Origin: Brucella haematophila
GTDB taxonomy: Bacteria > Pseudomonadota > Alphaproteobacteria > Rhizobiales > Rhizobiaceae
Assembly (NCBI RefSeq): GCF_005938105.1
Contig: NZ_VCPE01000015.1
Coordinates: forward strand, 1 to 64,000
DNA length: 64,000 bases
Reading direction: 5' to 3'
The position numbers and the translations under genes were made by a program. This document shows positions 53,589 through 62,144 of this stretch, piece after piece. Below the pieces are notes generated by a model, which worked only from the letters and a program-made list of their open reading frames with translations, was not told the DNA's origin and did no database searches. Numbering within the stretch: the first letter of the stretch is position 1; the number at the start of each line of letters is the position of its first letter.

Positions 53589-54595
53589 TTCCTCACCTGA
53601 AGCAAACGTTCGATTCCCAAAGCGACGATCAACACCGCGCCAAGCATCAAGGTCTGAAATTTACTGTCTATCTGAAGCAGGTTCATCGCGTTGCCGATCA
53701 CCGTCAGGAACAGTGCTGCTAGAACAACAAGTTCCGCTCGCCCTACCCCGCCACGCAGTGACACGCCCCCAATAACAGCAGCGGCGATTGTTTCCATGGC
53801 CAGCGTACTACCGATAGTAGCCTGCCCTGAACCAAGCCTAGCTGTCATCAGAAAGCCCGTCAGAGCCGCGAGAACACTGGCAAGCACATAAGTGGATACA
53901 ATCACACGCTTGACCTTGATGCCGGAAAGAAGTGCTGAACGGGGATCACTTCCAACCGCATAAATATGACGTCCGAAAGCAGTATGGCGCTGCATCACGA
54001 CACAAAGTACCGCAACGGCGAGAACGATGATCATGATCACTGGTATATTCATGATCTGATTTCGACCGACGCCTTTGATATAACCGTCGAACACGCCGTA
54101 AACGGGAATACCTTGCGTGAAATAGAGAGCAACGCCCATGATGATGGAGGTTACCGCCAGCGTCACCATGAAAGGCGAAATGTTAAAGGTCGCAACAAGC
54201 GCACCATTAATAAGCCCCACCAGTCCACCGAGTGCAAGTACGGCCAATAATGCGAGCAATGTTACGTAGAGTTCCATTCCCGGGAACAGGGGGCCAACAA
54301 CGAGCATGATCGTGGCCGTAACCAATGTTCCACCGGCAACGACAGCACCAACCGAGAGATCGAAGCCGCCGATTGTCATGACGAGCATCTGTGCGAGAGC
54401 AGGCAGCGCCAGAAATGAGAAATTTCTCATGACGTTGATCAGATTGAGCCGGTTCAAAAAGCTCGGCGCTATCAGCGAGGTAATGATCAGGGACAAAGCC
54501 AGGAACGTAAACACGATACCGCCACTGGCGATAAATCGTTGAAGAAAATGCGGCCCGCTATGAGGGGCAGCGTGTCGGGCGACGGTGTCCGTCAT
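53585..54595 (-). CDS. ABC transporter permease, RbsC type
   Basis: A 336-residue permease homologous to the next one (LAQMLVMTIGGFDLSVGAVVAGGTLV and SGQATIGSTLAMETIAAAVIGGVSLRGG are the matching landmarks). Four-base overlaps with both the ATPase gene and the second permease gene show tight translational coupling. Having two different RbsC-type permeases, rather than one, is seen in several sugar and AI-2 importers. Confidence 0.92.
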   Translation of the reverse strand: MTDTVARHAAPHSGPHFLQRFIASGGIVFTFLALSLIITSLIAPSFLNRLNLINVMRNFSFLALPALAQMLVMTIGGFDLSVGAVVAGGTLVTATIMLVVGPLFPGMELYVTLLALLAVLALGGLVGLINGALVATFNISPFMVTLAVTSIIMGVALYFTQGIPVYGVFDGYIKGVGRNQIMNIPVIMIIVLAVAVLCVVMQRHTAFGRHIYAVGSDPRSALLSGIKVKRVIVSTYVLASVLAALTGFLMTARLGSGQATIGSTLAMETIAAAVIGGVSLRGGVGRAELVVLAALFLTVIGNAMNLLQIDSKFQTLMLGAVLIVALGIERLLQVRK

Positions 54596-56103
54596 GCTAT
54601 CAGTTCCTTCCCGGCGCTTTCCCCAAAATAGTGAGACAATACGCTCGCTTCGGATTTTTCATTTTCCTGGATTTCCGCCATGACTCGCCCCTCATGCATG
54701 ACGTAAATGCGTGTCGACAGATTGATCAGCTCGGGCAATTCCGAAGTGGAGACAATGACGCAAGCACCGCCCTCTACGAGACGCTTAATGTATCGGTAGA
54801 CATCGGCCTTGGCGCCCACATCGATCCCCACAGTGGGCTCGTCAAAAATATAGACGTCGAAGTCCTTCATCAAACCGCGTGCCAGCATGATTTTCTGCTG
54901 GTTTCCACCCGAAAATGCTCGGGCACGCCTTTCGGGATCGAAGGGGCTAAGCGCCAGTTCCTTTAGCGGACTAGCGACCACTGACGCTTCTTTCCTGTGT
55001 TTGAAGAAGGGACCAATGGAAAGGCTTGGCAGGTTTAAGCCAGCCATAGTCACATTCTCACGGGCGGGCCGGATCAAAGCCAGTCCTTCCTCACCGCGGT
55101 CAGCAGGGAAATAGCAAAGATGGTTGTTCAGCATGACTGGAGGCGTCGGACGCTCTACGAGCTTGCCATGGAGTTCAATGCGTCCTGACGATATCGTCTC
55201 AAGGCCAAAGATGGCGCGACACAATTCCGAACGCCCGCAGCCAACCAAACCGGCAAGACCAACAACCTCACCCGCTCGTGCATAAATGCTGGCATCGACG
55301 ACTGCACCGTTTTCAACGGAAAGCTTGTCGATCTTCAGAGCAACTTCGGTCGGACTGGTTGTGATCTTTGGAAACAGCTCCGAGACCGGACGCCCGATCA
55401 TCATCTCGATCAAACCTTCGTCACTGATCTCCCCGGTATTCACAGTGCCGATATATTTACCGCCACGCAGAACCGTCACGCGATCAGAGAGATTACGCAG
55501 TTCCGCCATGCGATGGGATACGTAGATGATACCGACGCCCTTTTCCTTCAATCGCCGGATGGTGCGGAACAGCTTTTCCGCCTCACCATCGGTTAGCGAT
55601 GCTGTCGGCTCATCAAGGATGAGAATTTTAGGGCAAAGCCGAAGCGCTTTGGCAATCTCGATCATTTGCCGCTGAGCGCGCGAAAGATGCCCGACCATTG
55701 CGTCCAGCGGGACATGAAACTCCAGCTCATCCAGCAATCGCTGTGCTTCGGCTCGCATCGCCGCTTTTTTGAGGAAAAGCCTGCCGCTCTTTTCGCGTGC
55801 CAAAAACAGGTTTTCCAGTACCGTCAAATCCGGAACAAGGCTGAACTCCTGAAACACCGACGCGATGCCAAGCTCGCGCGCAAGTGCCGGGTTCATTTTG
55901 TTGTAGGTCTTTCCATTCACCGTCAGCTCACCCGCCGACGGCTCGAAAGTTCCAACGATCAAATTGATGAGCGTCGACTTTCCCGCACCATTCTCACCGA
56001 GAAGCGCATGGACCTCGCCAGGCTTCAGGTGCAGCTCAACGTTGCTCAACGCGGCAATGTTGCGGAAATTCTTTGTCAGCCCTTTGATGTGAAGCATGTT
56101 CAT
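54592..56103 (-). CDS. ABC transporter double ATPase, RbsA type
   Basis: A 503-residue protein with two ATPase modules in tandem. The first has Walker A GENGAGKSTLIN near residue 38 and Walker B LILDEPTASLTD near 160, but its signature reads LSRAQRQMIE instead of LSGGQ. The second has a degenerate Walker A (GLVGCGRSELCRA near 285), an intact signature FSGGNQQKIMLARGL near 395 and DVYIFDEPTVGID. This asymmetry is usual in RbsA-type proteins. A second ATG at 56097 is equally possible as start. Confidence 0.92.
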   Translation of the reverse strand: MNMLHIKGLTKNFRNIAALSNVELHLKPGEVHALLGENGAGKSTLINLIVGTFEPSAGELTVNGKTYNKMNPALARELGIASVFQEFSLVPDLTVLENLFLAREKSGRLFLKKAAMRAEAQRLLDELEFHVPLDAMVGHLSRAQRQMIEIAKALRLCPKILILDEPTASLTDGEAEKLFRTIRRLKEKGVGIIYVSHRMAELRNLSDRVTVLRGGKYIGTVNTGEISDEGLIEMMIGRPVSELFPKITTSPTEVALKIDKLSVENGAVVDASIYARAGEVVGLAGLVGCGRSELCRAIFGLETISSGRIELHGKLVERPTPPVMLNNHLCYFPADRGEEGLALIRPARENVTMAGLNLPSLSIGPFFKHRKEASVVASPLKELALSPFDPERRARAFSGGNQQKIMLARGLMKDFDVYIFDEPTVGIDVGAKADVYRYIKRLVEGGACVIVSTSELPELINLSTRIYVMHEGRVMAEIQENEKSEASVLSHYFGESAGKELIA

Positions 56104-56187
56104 TCCCGATCAATGATCCCCGCCCGGCCTCTTTCGAGGCCAGACGACGTCGCATTGTTGAAAGGCGAAACTGCCTGAAAACGCAGC

Positions 56188-57282
56188 CTACTTGGCGTTG
56201 ACCGAAAATACCGGACGCGTATTGGCTGGAGCGAAGATCTGCGTCGTATCAAAACTGTCGATATTGTCCTTCGTGACAATACCCGGAGAAACGAGCAGCA
56301 CCTTCTCGTGCGGTTTCTTTTCAAGGGCGCGAACTGCAAGATCAACGCCAATGCGACCCATCATGACCGGATATTCAGTTGCAAAGGCAACAACTTTTCC
56401 GCTCTTGACCGCATCCAGCATCGTCTGGTTTTCATAGGAGGAAACGATCATCACATCGTCACGCCCGGCATCTTCCACAGCGCCAATTGCAGCTTCGGCA
56501 GTTGGGGCCCCACCCCAGATCACGTTCATATCGGGATAGGTCTGCAACGCATCTTCTACCAGACGCAGCTGAGCTGGAACGCTGGCTTCGCCGAACTGCT
56601 CCGCCAGCAACTTGATATTGCCTTCTTTGACGGAATCCCGGAAGCCGCCCATATAGGTTTCCGCCCATCCAGAACCCTGAGGTCCGGGGAAACCGACTGC
56701 TTTTCCTTCCTTGTCGCCAAGAAGTTTCTTGGCATACTCGCCGGTCTGATAGCCCTTCTGATAGAAGTCCGGTGTGACGCGGGCAGTAATCGGCGTTTCG
56801 AGAATGGGGTTCGCCACAGCGATATTGACGATACCCTTGTTCATGCCTTCAGTGATCTTCGCAGCGACGCCCGCTTCCGAGATTGGCGAAATCAAAATGG
56901 CATCCGCGCCAGCCGCGACGCAATCGTCATATTGCGAGATTTGCTTGGGAAGCGATGTGTAGCCGCCAGCCTGATAGATCGTCAGATTGACGCCCAGACG
57001 CTTGGCTTCCTCTACCATGCCGTAGTTGACCGACACCCAGTAGCCATCCTGAATATGAGGATAGAGAACGCACAGGTTCCAGGGCTTTTCTGCCTTCTCC
57101 AGCGGCGTATATTCAATTTCAGAGACCGACTTCAAATCACCGTCCTTTGCGGACTGGATCTTGAAGGGCCACCATTTTCCGGATCCATCTGCAGCAAGTG
57201 CGGTTGCCGAAAACGAGACAGCCAGCGCCAGTATGGACGAGCCAATAGCATATTTCAGATTCATATCGAGACGAGCTCCCAT
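56188..57282 (-). CDS. ABC transporter substrate-binding protein, TorT/RbsB-like
   Basis: A 364-residue periplasmic binding protein of type I fold with a signal peptide ending at ATALA near residue 30. After it comes a lead of about 40 residues (WWPFKIQSAKDGDLKSVSEIEYTPL) and NLCVLYPHIQDGYWVSVNYGMVEEAKRLGV, which resemble TorT, the periplasmic partner of the TMAO sensor TorS. Position in front of an ATPase and two RbsC-type permeases shows that here it is a transport protein. A second in-frame ATG at 57264 also has a GGAG site. It is the first gene of the operon and is preceded by two shared operators. Confidence 0.9.
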   Translation of the reverse strand: MGARLDMNLKYAIGSSILALAVSFSATALAADGSGKWWPFKIQSAKDGDLKSVSEIEYTPLEKAEKPWNLCVLYPHIQDGYWVSVNYGMVEEAKRLGVNLTIYQAGGYTSLPKQISQYDDCVAAGADAILISPISEAGVAAKITEGMNKGIVNIAVANPILETPITARVTPDFYQKGYQTGEYAKKLLGDKEGKAVGFPGPQGSGWAETYMGGFRDSVKEGNIKLLAEQFGEASVPAQLRLVEDALQTYPDMNVIWGGAPTAEAAIGAVEDAGRDDVMIVSSYENQTMLDAVKSGKVVAFATEYPVMMGRIGVDLAVRALEKKPHEKVLLVSPGIVTKDNIDSFDTTQIFAPANTRPVFSVNAK

Positions 57283-57368
57283 TTTGCCCTCTGCGGTTGA
57301 TTTCGTGAGGCGATTTTGCCTTCTTTTATTCGTTAACGCTTATATAGATTGACCACCCTGTCAATGAG

Positions 57369-57380
57369 ATTGGATACATT
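57369..57380. promoter_or_regulatory. GntR-type operator copy 3
   Basis: ATTGGATACATT lies 87 bases upstream of the binding-protein start and is identical to the copy at 44231-44242. Confidence 0.65.
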
Positions 57381-57430
57381 ATGTTCTATTTTTTCTCATT
57401 TAACGTCTTATAATCTACTTATAAGCTTCA

Positions 57431-57442
57431 AATGTATCCAAT
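57431..57442. promoter_or_regulatory. GntR-type operator copy 4
   Basis: AATGTATCCAAT is the exact reverse complement of the copy at 57369-57380, 50 bases away in facing orientation. Confidence 0.65.
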
Positions 57443-57506
57443 CACATTTTAATGCATGACGCCACCGGGCTATTAAAGCCCGGTGCGCTCGTTCGGATTT
57501 TTGCCT

Positions 57507-58880
57507 TTAAGAGCGACCGATTGCGGTCAGTGTTTCATCCAACGACTTCTTCGTTGCCGCGACGACATCATCGACCTGCGCAGGCGTGATGATCATGGGC
57601 GGGCAAAACGCAATCGCATCGGCCATGTTGCGCGTAATGACGCCATTGCCGAACATCGCCGCATTGGCGAGACCACCCAGTGTGCCGACTTTCTCGTGCG
57701 GCGCCTTGGTTGCCTTGTCACCGACCAGTTCAAGCGCAGCAATGAGACCAACGCCACGCACTTCGCCAACCAGCGGGTGATCGGCCAGTTCACGCAGGCG
57801 CTTTTGCATATAGGCACCGGTTTCCCGCGCATTGGTCACCAGATCGCGCTCTTCGATGATCTTGAGGTTTTCGACCGCAACGGCGGCTGCAACCGGATGA
57901 CCCGAGCCCGTATAGCCATGACCGAATACACCAAGGCGTGCACTTTCATCCGCCACCGGCTGATAGACGCGGTCATTGAACATGAAGGCCGAGATCGGCA
58001 GATAGGACGACGAAATCTGCTTCGACAGCGTCATGATATCCGGCTTCATATTGAAGGTCTGCGAGCCGAACATATTGCCGGTACGGCCAAAGCCGCAGAT
58101 CACTTCGTCGGCGATCAGCAGAATATCGTATTTGTTCAACACGGCCTGGATCTTTTCCCAGTAACCTTCCGGCGGAACGACGACACCGCCTGCCCCCATC
58201 ACCGGCTCGCCAATGAAGGCTGCTACTGTTTCCGGACCCTCGGCGAGGATCATGTCTTCCAGATCCTTGGCAAGACGCGTGGTGAATTCATCGACTGTCT
58301 CGCCCGGCAGTGCATCACGGTAATAATGCGGGCAGGTCGTATGCAGGAAACCCGGCAGCGGCAGATTGAACGAATTGTGATTAACCGGCAGGCCGGTGGC
58401 GCTGGCCGACGCAATCGTCACGCCATGATAGCCACGTTTGCGGCCGATGATCTTGGTGCGCTGAGGTTGACCCATGGCATTGGCGCGGAACCACAGCATC
58501 TTGATGATGGTGTCATTGGCTTCCGAGCCGGAATTGGTGAAATAGACCTTGCTCATCGGAACCGGCGCGATGCTGATCAGCTTTTCGGCCAATTCGATGA
58601 CCGGAGGATGCGACCGGTGCGTGAAAGTGTGCGAATAAGGCAGCTTCAACATCTGCTTGTGTGCAGCATCCGCCAGACGCTTTTCGGAAAAGCCGACGCC
58701 GACACTCCAAAGGCCCGCCATCGCCTCGATGTAACGCTTGCCGTTATTATCTTCGACGTAGATGCCATCACCCTTTTCGATCACCACCGGACCGATTTCT
58801 TCGTGACGGCGCGCATTGGTGTTCGAATGAAAATGATAGGCAATATCGCGAGCTTCAACGGAATTAGGCTGTCTCGTCAT
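57507..58880 (-). CDS. Class III aminotransferase (omega-amino acid/GABA type)
   Basis: A 457-residue fold-type I PLP enzyme. GLWSVGVGFSEKRLADAAHKQM near residue 55-80, the cofactor contacts in TNSGSEANDTIIKM near 118-131 and GRKRGYHGVTIASAS near 150, the aspartate in LIADEVICGFGRTG near 250, and the Schiff-base lysine in MTLSKQISSSYLPI near 285 are visible. Length and pattern fit omega-amino acid:pyruvate or GABA aminotransferases. It is divergent from a GntR gene, and the operator between them matches the one upstream of lhgO-gabD, so the aminotransferase probably supplies the semialdehyde that GabD oxidises. Confidence 0.92.
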   Translation of the reverse strand: MTRQPNSVEARDIAYHFHSNTNARRHEEIGPVVIEKGDGIYVEDNNGKRYIEAMAGLWSVGVGFSEKRLADAAHKQMLKLPYSHTFTHRSHPPVIELAEKLISIAPVPMSKVYFTNSGSEANDTIIKMLWFRANAMGQPQRTKIIGRKRGYHGVTIASASATGLPVNHNSFNLPLPGFLHTTCPHYYRDALPGETVDEFTTRLAKDLEDMILAEGPETVAAFIGEPVMGAGGVVVPPEGYWEKIQAVLNKYDILLIADEVICGFGRTGNMFGSQTFNMKPDIMTLSKQISSSYLPISAFMFNDRVYQPVADESARLGVFGHGYTGSGHPVAAAVAVENLKIIEERDLVTNARETGAYMQKRLRELADHPLVGEVRGVGLIAALELVGDKATKAPHEKVGTLGGLANAAMFGNGVITRNMADAIAFCPPMIITPAQVDDVVAATKKSLDETLTAIGRS

Positions 58881-59036
58881 GTAATTCCCCTTTCAAAGCC
58901 GGTGGACCGGCTATTACGGCCTCTTATTTCCAGATGCAGCCCATGACAGCGAAGCTTATGCTGTAGCCACACGAAACCGTGGAGGCTGATCGTCCTTTAA
59001 AAGAAGCTATAGATAACTTCACCTTCGTGCAACATA

Positions 59037-59050
59037 TTTGATGCATCAAA
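59037..59050. promoter_or_regulatory. Palindromic operator beside the second GntR gene
   Basis: TTTGATGCATCAAA is a perfect 14-bp palindrome between the divergent aminotransferase and GntR genes. Its core TGATGCATCA matches the site upstream of lhgO at 45813-45824. Confidence 0.7.
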
Positions 59051-59099
59051 CTACAAATATGATAAAAGACCATATTGAATGTCAGTGGAGAGCGCACGC

Positions 59100-59774
59100 A
59101 TGCACAAAATTGCTGAATTGCAGACCCTGGTGCACGAGAACCTAGGCGATGTCGTTTATCGCAAACTCTCGGAAGCCTTGATGCGTGGCAAGTTTGCCCC
59201 CGGTACGCGGCTTACCATTCGCGAGCTGGCAGCTTCGCTGGGCACATCGGTCACGCCGGTTCGCGATGCACTGCTTCGGCTCATTCAGGACAATGCCCTC
59301 ATCCAGAAAACTCCGCGCGATGTGCGTGTACCGATCCTGACGCCGGAACGCTATTGCGAAATACGCGATATCAGGGTGCGACTGGAAGGATTGGCGGTCA
59401 GCCGCGCCGCCGTTGCCGCGACACCCGAAGACATTGCCCGGCTCTGGTCCATTATCAACGATAATGAGATCGCCATTAAAGAGCAGCGCTGGGAAGATGC
59501 TCTGGAGTGCAACCAGATTTTCCACTCGGCTTTTGCAGAAATTGCACGGATGCCATCGCTGATTACAATCCTCGGAACCCTTTGGCTTCAGATGGGTCCA
59601 TTGATTGCAGGCATATATGAGTATGGTGGCCGTCACATGATTGAAGACCACTATATCGTCGTGAAAGCAATCGAAGCACGAGATGCAGATGCGGCCGAGG
59701 CGGCGCTCGCCAAAGATATTCTTGACGCCAGCGAGCTTATTCTCGAAAGAATTGCGGCTCTTTTGCAGGAGTAG
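59100..59774 (+). CDS. GntR family regulator, FCD (FadR) subfamily
   Basis: A 224-residue regulator, started at the ATG behind GGAGAG (an in-frame ATG at 59079 has none). The winged helix is KFAPGTRLTIRELAASLGTSVTPVRDALLRL at about residues 25-60; the FCD domain has the expected ligand region LECNQIFHSAFAEIA near 140. It is divergent from the aminotransferase gene across a perfect palindrome, and it likely also controls lhgO-gabD 13 kb away, where the same core occurs. In function it may parallel CsiR/GabR-type control of GABA or glutarate use. Confidence 0.9.
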   Translation: MHKIAELQTLVHENLGDVVYRKLSEALMRGKFAPGTRLTIRELAASLGTSVTPVRDALLRLIQDNALIQKTPRDVRVPILTPERYCEIRDIRVRLEGLAVSRAAVAATPEDIARLWSIINDNEIAIKEQRWEDALECNQIFHSAFAEIARMPSLITILGTLWLQMGPLIAGIYEYGGRHMIEDHYIVVKAIEARDADAAEAALAKDILDASELILERIAALLQE

Positions 59775-59923
59775 TGTTGAACAGCCACACTGATACGATC
59801 GGCTTCCGCGCAACTATCAGACCTGCTGATAAAGAACCTGTACTCAGCCGCAATTATGAAAATGCGACAGGAATGCCTGTGGCGCAGGCTGTTGCAGATT
59901 ATCGATCATATCACACGCCGGTC

Positions 59924-60001
59924 GCTACTCGACGATAACGCCATCACGCATGAACATGACACGGTCGGCGACATCCCGGACCGCAATGAGAAGCCATGAC
60001 T
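59924..60001 (-). pseudogene. Remnant of an amino-acid ABC transporter ATPase C terminus
   Basis: On the minus strand a short frame reads VRDVADRVMFMRDGVIVE then stop. This is the region after the switch histidine of HisP/GlnQ-type ATPases (consensus RDVADRVIFMDGGVIVE). In the frame next to it, just upstream, SHGFSLR resembles the preceding consensus HEMGFAR, so a frameshift is present. Nothing else of the gene was seen upstream; the HxlR gene occupies that position. Confidence 0.5.
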
Positions 60002-60008
60002 TGAGCAA

Positions 60009-60338
60009 TTACAATGCCGCTTTCTTGCTCTGTATGTAGCCCTCGCCCCATTCCTTCATAGCCAATAGCACTGGCGTCAGAGTCTCGCCGAACGGCGTGA
60101 GGGTATACTCAACGCGAGGCGGGACTTCCGCGAATACTTCCCTGCTGATCACACCGCTTTCTTCAAGTTCACGAAGCTGCAATGTGAGTGAGCGCTGCGT
60201 GATGCCACCGATCAAGCGCCGCAATTCACCAAATCGTTTCGTCCCATCACCAAGATAATGGATGATGATTGGCTTCCATTTCCCGCCCGCCACATGCACT
60301 GTCGCCTCTACGGCACATCGATAGGCTCTGTCTGGCAT
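60009..60338 (-). CDS. HxlR family transcriptional regulator
   Basis: A 109-residue winged-helix regulator started at the ATG with GGAG nine bases upstream (the frame extends to 60353). CAVEATVHVAGGKWKPIIIHYLGDGTKRFGELRRLIGGITQRSLTLQLRELEESGVI carries the fold, with the conserved CxxE-like cysteine near the N terminus that some family members (YodB, QorR) use to sense quinones and electrophiles. It is divergent from a quinone-oxidoreductase gene, the classical partner of such regulators, so it probably represses that gene. Confidence 0.9.
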   Translation of the reverse strand: MPDRAYRCAVEATVHVAGGKWKPIIIHYLGDGTKRFGELRRLIGGITQRSLTLQLRELEESGVISREVFAEVPPRVEYTLTPFGETLTPVLLAMKEWGEGYIQSKKAAL

Positions 60339-60354
60339 CGCGGATAACTCCATT

Positions 60355-60362
60355 AGTATACT
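60355..60362. promoter_or_regulatory. Putative HxlR operator
   Basis: AGTATACT is an 8-bp palindrome in the divergent promoter space between the HxlR and quinone-oxidoreductase genes, followed by TTGTTACCTTACATA with a second similar half-site. Confidence 0.4.
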
Positions 60363-60479
60363 TTGTTACCTTACATATAAAAAATGTGCCTTCTTGCGCA
60401 AGAGCCTGCATGCAGTGATTTTGCATGTATAGCTTCGTCGTCGACGAGCATGTTTGAAATCGCAACAAGAGATATTCCA

Positions 60480-61463
60480 ATGAAAGCTGCTTATTATGAT
60501 CGCCAGGGCAACGCCCGGGAGGTGCTCGCAATCGGTGAAGTGGAAACCCCGCGTCCCGGCCCAAGCGAGGTTAGTGTTGTAATTCATGTGTCCGGCGTCA
60601 ATCCAACCGACATTAAGGCCCGTATCGGTTTTTCGGCGACCATGCCCCATCCCAGAATCATCCCACATCAAGATGGCGCGGGCATTATCGATGCTATCGG
60701 AGATGGCGTTTCGCCGGATCGGCTTGGGGAACGCGTCTGGGTTTTTGAGGCACAGTCCGGGCGGGCCAGCGGAACTGCCGCAGAATATGTGGTGGTTCCC
60801 GCTTCAAATGCCGTTCCACTGCCGGATAATGTTCCGTTTGAAATTGGCGCAAGCCTGGGAATTCCCGCCCTGACGGCGCATCGATGTCTGTTTGCCGATG
60901 GAGACATAAAGGGAAAGCGCGTTCTCATTCACGGAGGTGCGGGCGTGGTCGGGATGGCCGCGATTCTGCTTGCAAAATGGGCAGGTGCATGGGTGGCAAC
61001 CACAGTGCTCTCCGATAGTCATCTTGAGATTGCCAAAGCTGCTGGCGCAGATCTCGTCATCAACCTGATGCGCGAGGATGTTCCTTCCATCATTCAAGCC
61101 CACACCGATCATCACGGCGTAGATCGCATTGTTGACGTCAACCTGAAAGCCAATCTGGAAATCGACATGGCGTGTCTCGCACAGGGCGGCGTCATCAGTT
61201 CCTACGCCACGGGACAGGCAACGGATGAAATCGAGCTTCCCTTACTCAAAGCGATGGTCGGCGGATGCGTCTTCCGCTTCGTCTACATCTATAATGTCGG
61301 CGCCGATGCAAAGCGCATCGCTATAGAAGCAATAAACGCCTGTCTCGCATCCGGGGTATACAACCCCAAAATCGCCATGCAGGTGCCGCTTGAACAAATC
61401 GCTGCTGCACATGAAGCATTGGAGGCGGGCACGACCGTCGGCAAAGTTCTGGTCCGGATTTAA
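60480..61463 (+). CDS. Zinc-independent quinone oxidoreductase (MDR family)
   Basis: A 327-residue medium-chain dehydrogenase/reductase of the NADPH:quinone reductase type. The N-terminal MKAAYYDRQGNAREVLAIGEV start is typical; the frame extends 32 codons upstream without conservation. The cofactor motif HGGAGVVGMAAILLAKWAGA lies near residue 150-170. The zinc-binding cysteines of alcohol dehydrogenases are absent. It reduces quinones or related electrophiles with NADPH, probably under control of the divergent HxlR regulator. Confidence 0.9.
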   Translation: MKAAYYDRQGNAREVLAIGEVETPRPGPSEVSVVIHVSGVNPTDIKARIGFSATMPHPRIIPHQDGAGIIDAIGDGVSPDRLGERVWVFEAQSGRASGTAAEYVVVPASNAVPLPDNVPFEIGASLGIPALTAHRCLFADGDIKGKRVLIHGGAGVVGMAAILLAKWAGAWVATTVLSDSHLEIAKAAGADLVINLMREDVPSIIQAHTDHHGVDRIVDVNLKANLEIDMACLAQGGVISSYATGQATDEIELPLLKAMVGGCVFRFVYIYNVGADAKRIAIEAINACLASGVYNPKIAMQVPLEQIAAAHEALEAGTTVGKVLVRI

Positions 61464-61553
61464 CCACGCTAACATGGCAGGCATTCTAAGCCTGCCATTC
61501 GCCCCTGAAACGCCAAGCTGAATTCGCTAATCCAAGAATGTGCTAATTAGGAA

Positions 61554-62083
61554 ATGAATGCTCTCAATATATGTTCCGTGAGCAAGCGAAGATCGACCCA
61601 TGATTCTCGCCCCAGTGGAAGTCCACGCGAGTTCCACAAAAAAGCGCTGGACGCCGCCGTGCTTTTTTTCCGCGAGCATGGTTTCCATGACGCCTCGCTT
61701 GCGGATATTGGCGCAGCAATGCAACCAGTCAGGAGAAGCTTGAGGCAGCTTTAACTTTCCTTGCTGAAACCACCTACGGCGCAGAAGGAAAAATCGGATG
61801 CATGGTGGTTGGCGCTGCCACGGATATTTCCACCTTTGATACGGAGTTATCGGTGCGTGTAACGGCTGCGGCCGACTGGATGGAAGGACTGTTTGTCGAA
61901 TTGATCAAGGCAGGGCGAGCCGATGGATCAATCTCTGAAACGATAGATACAGCGACTACAGCACGCACTTTTCGGTGTTTGACACAAGGGTTAGGCGTCG
62001 TCCGGAAAACTGGGCGCACCTGCTCAGAAATGATGACCACAGTCCAACAAGCTATGAAGCTGGTACCGGCCAACCGGCTTTAA
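61554..62083 (+). pseudogene. TetR family regulator gene with internal deletion
   Basis: The first frame (61554-61754) encodes the start of a TetR helix-turn-helix (EFHKKALDAAVLFFREHGFHDASLADIGAAM) and then runs to a stop. From about 61742 another frame reads EAALTFLAETTYGAEGKIGCMVVGAATDIS and continues to 62083 as a normal TetR C-terminal domain with EGLFVELIKAGRADGSIS. The recognition helix and roughly 60 residues after it are missing at the junction near 61725-61742, and the frame changes there. The gene cannot make a DNA-binding protein. Confidence 0.8.
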
Positions 62084-62144
62084 GGCGGCTTTCTATCGTG
62101 ACTATTTAGGAACAAGCATTCCCTAGTTATTCAATTTGACACAC

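Noticed and set aside
57483-58946. Plus-strand open frame of 487 codons
   Set aside because: It is antisense to the class III aminotransferase gene and rich in Arg and His, as shadows of GC-rich genes are.
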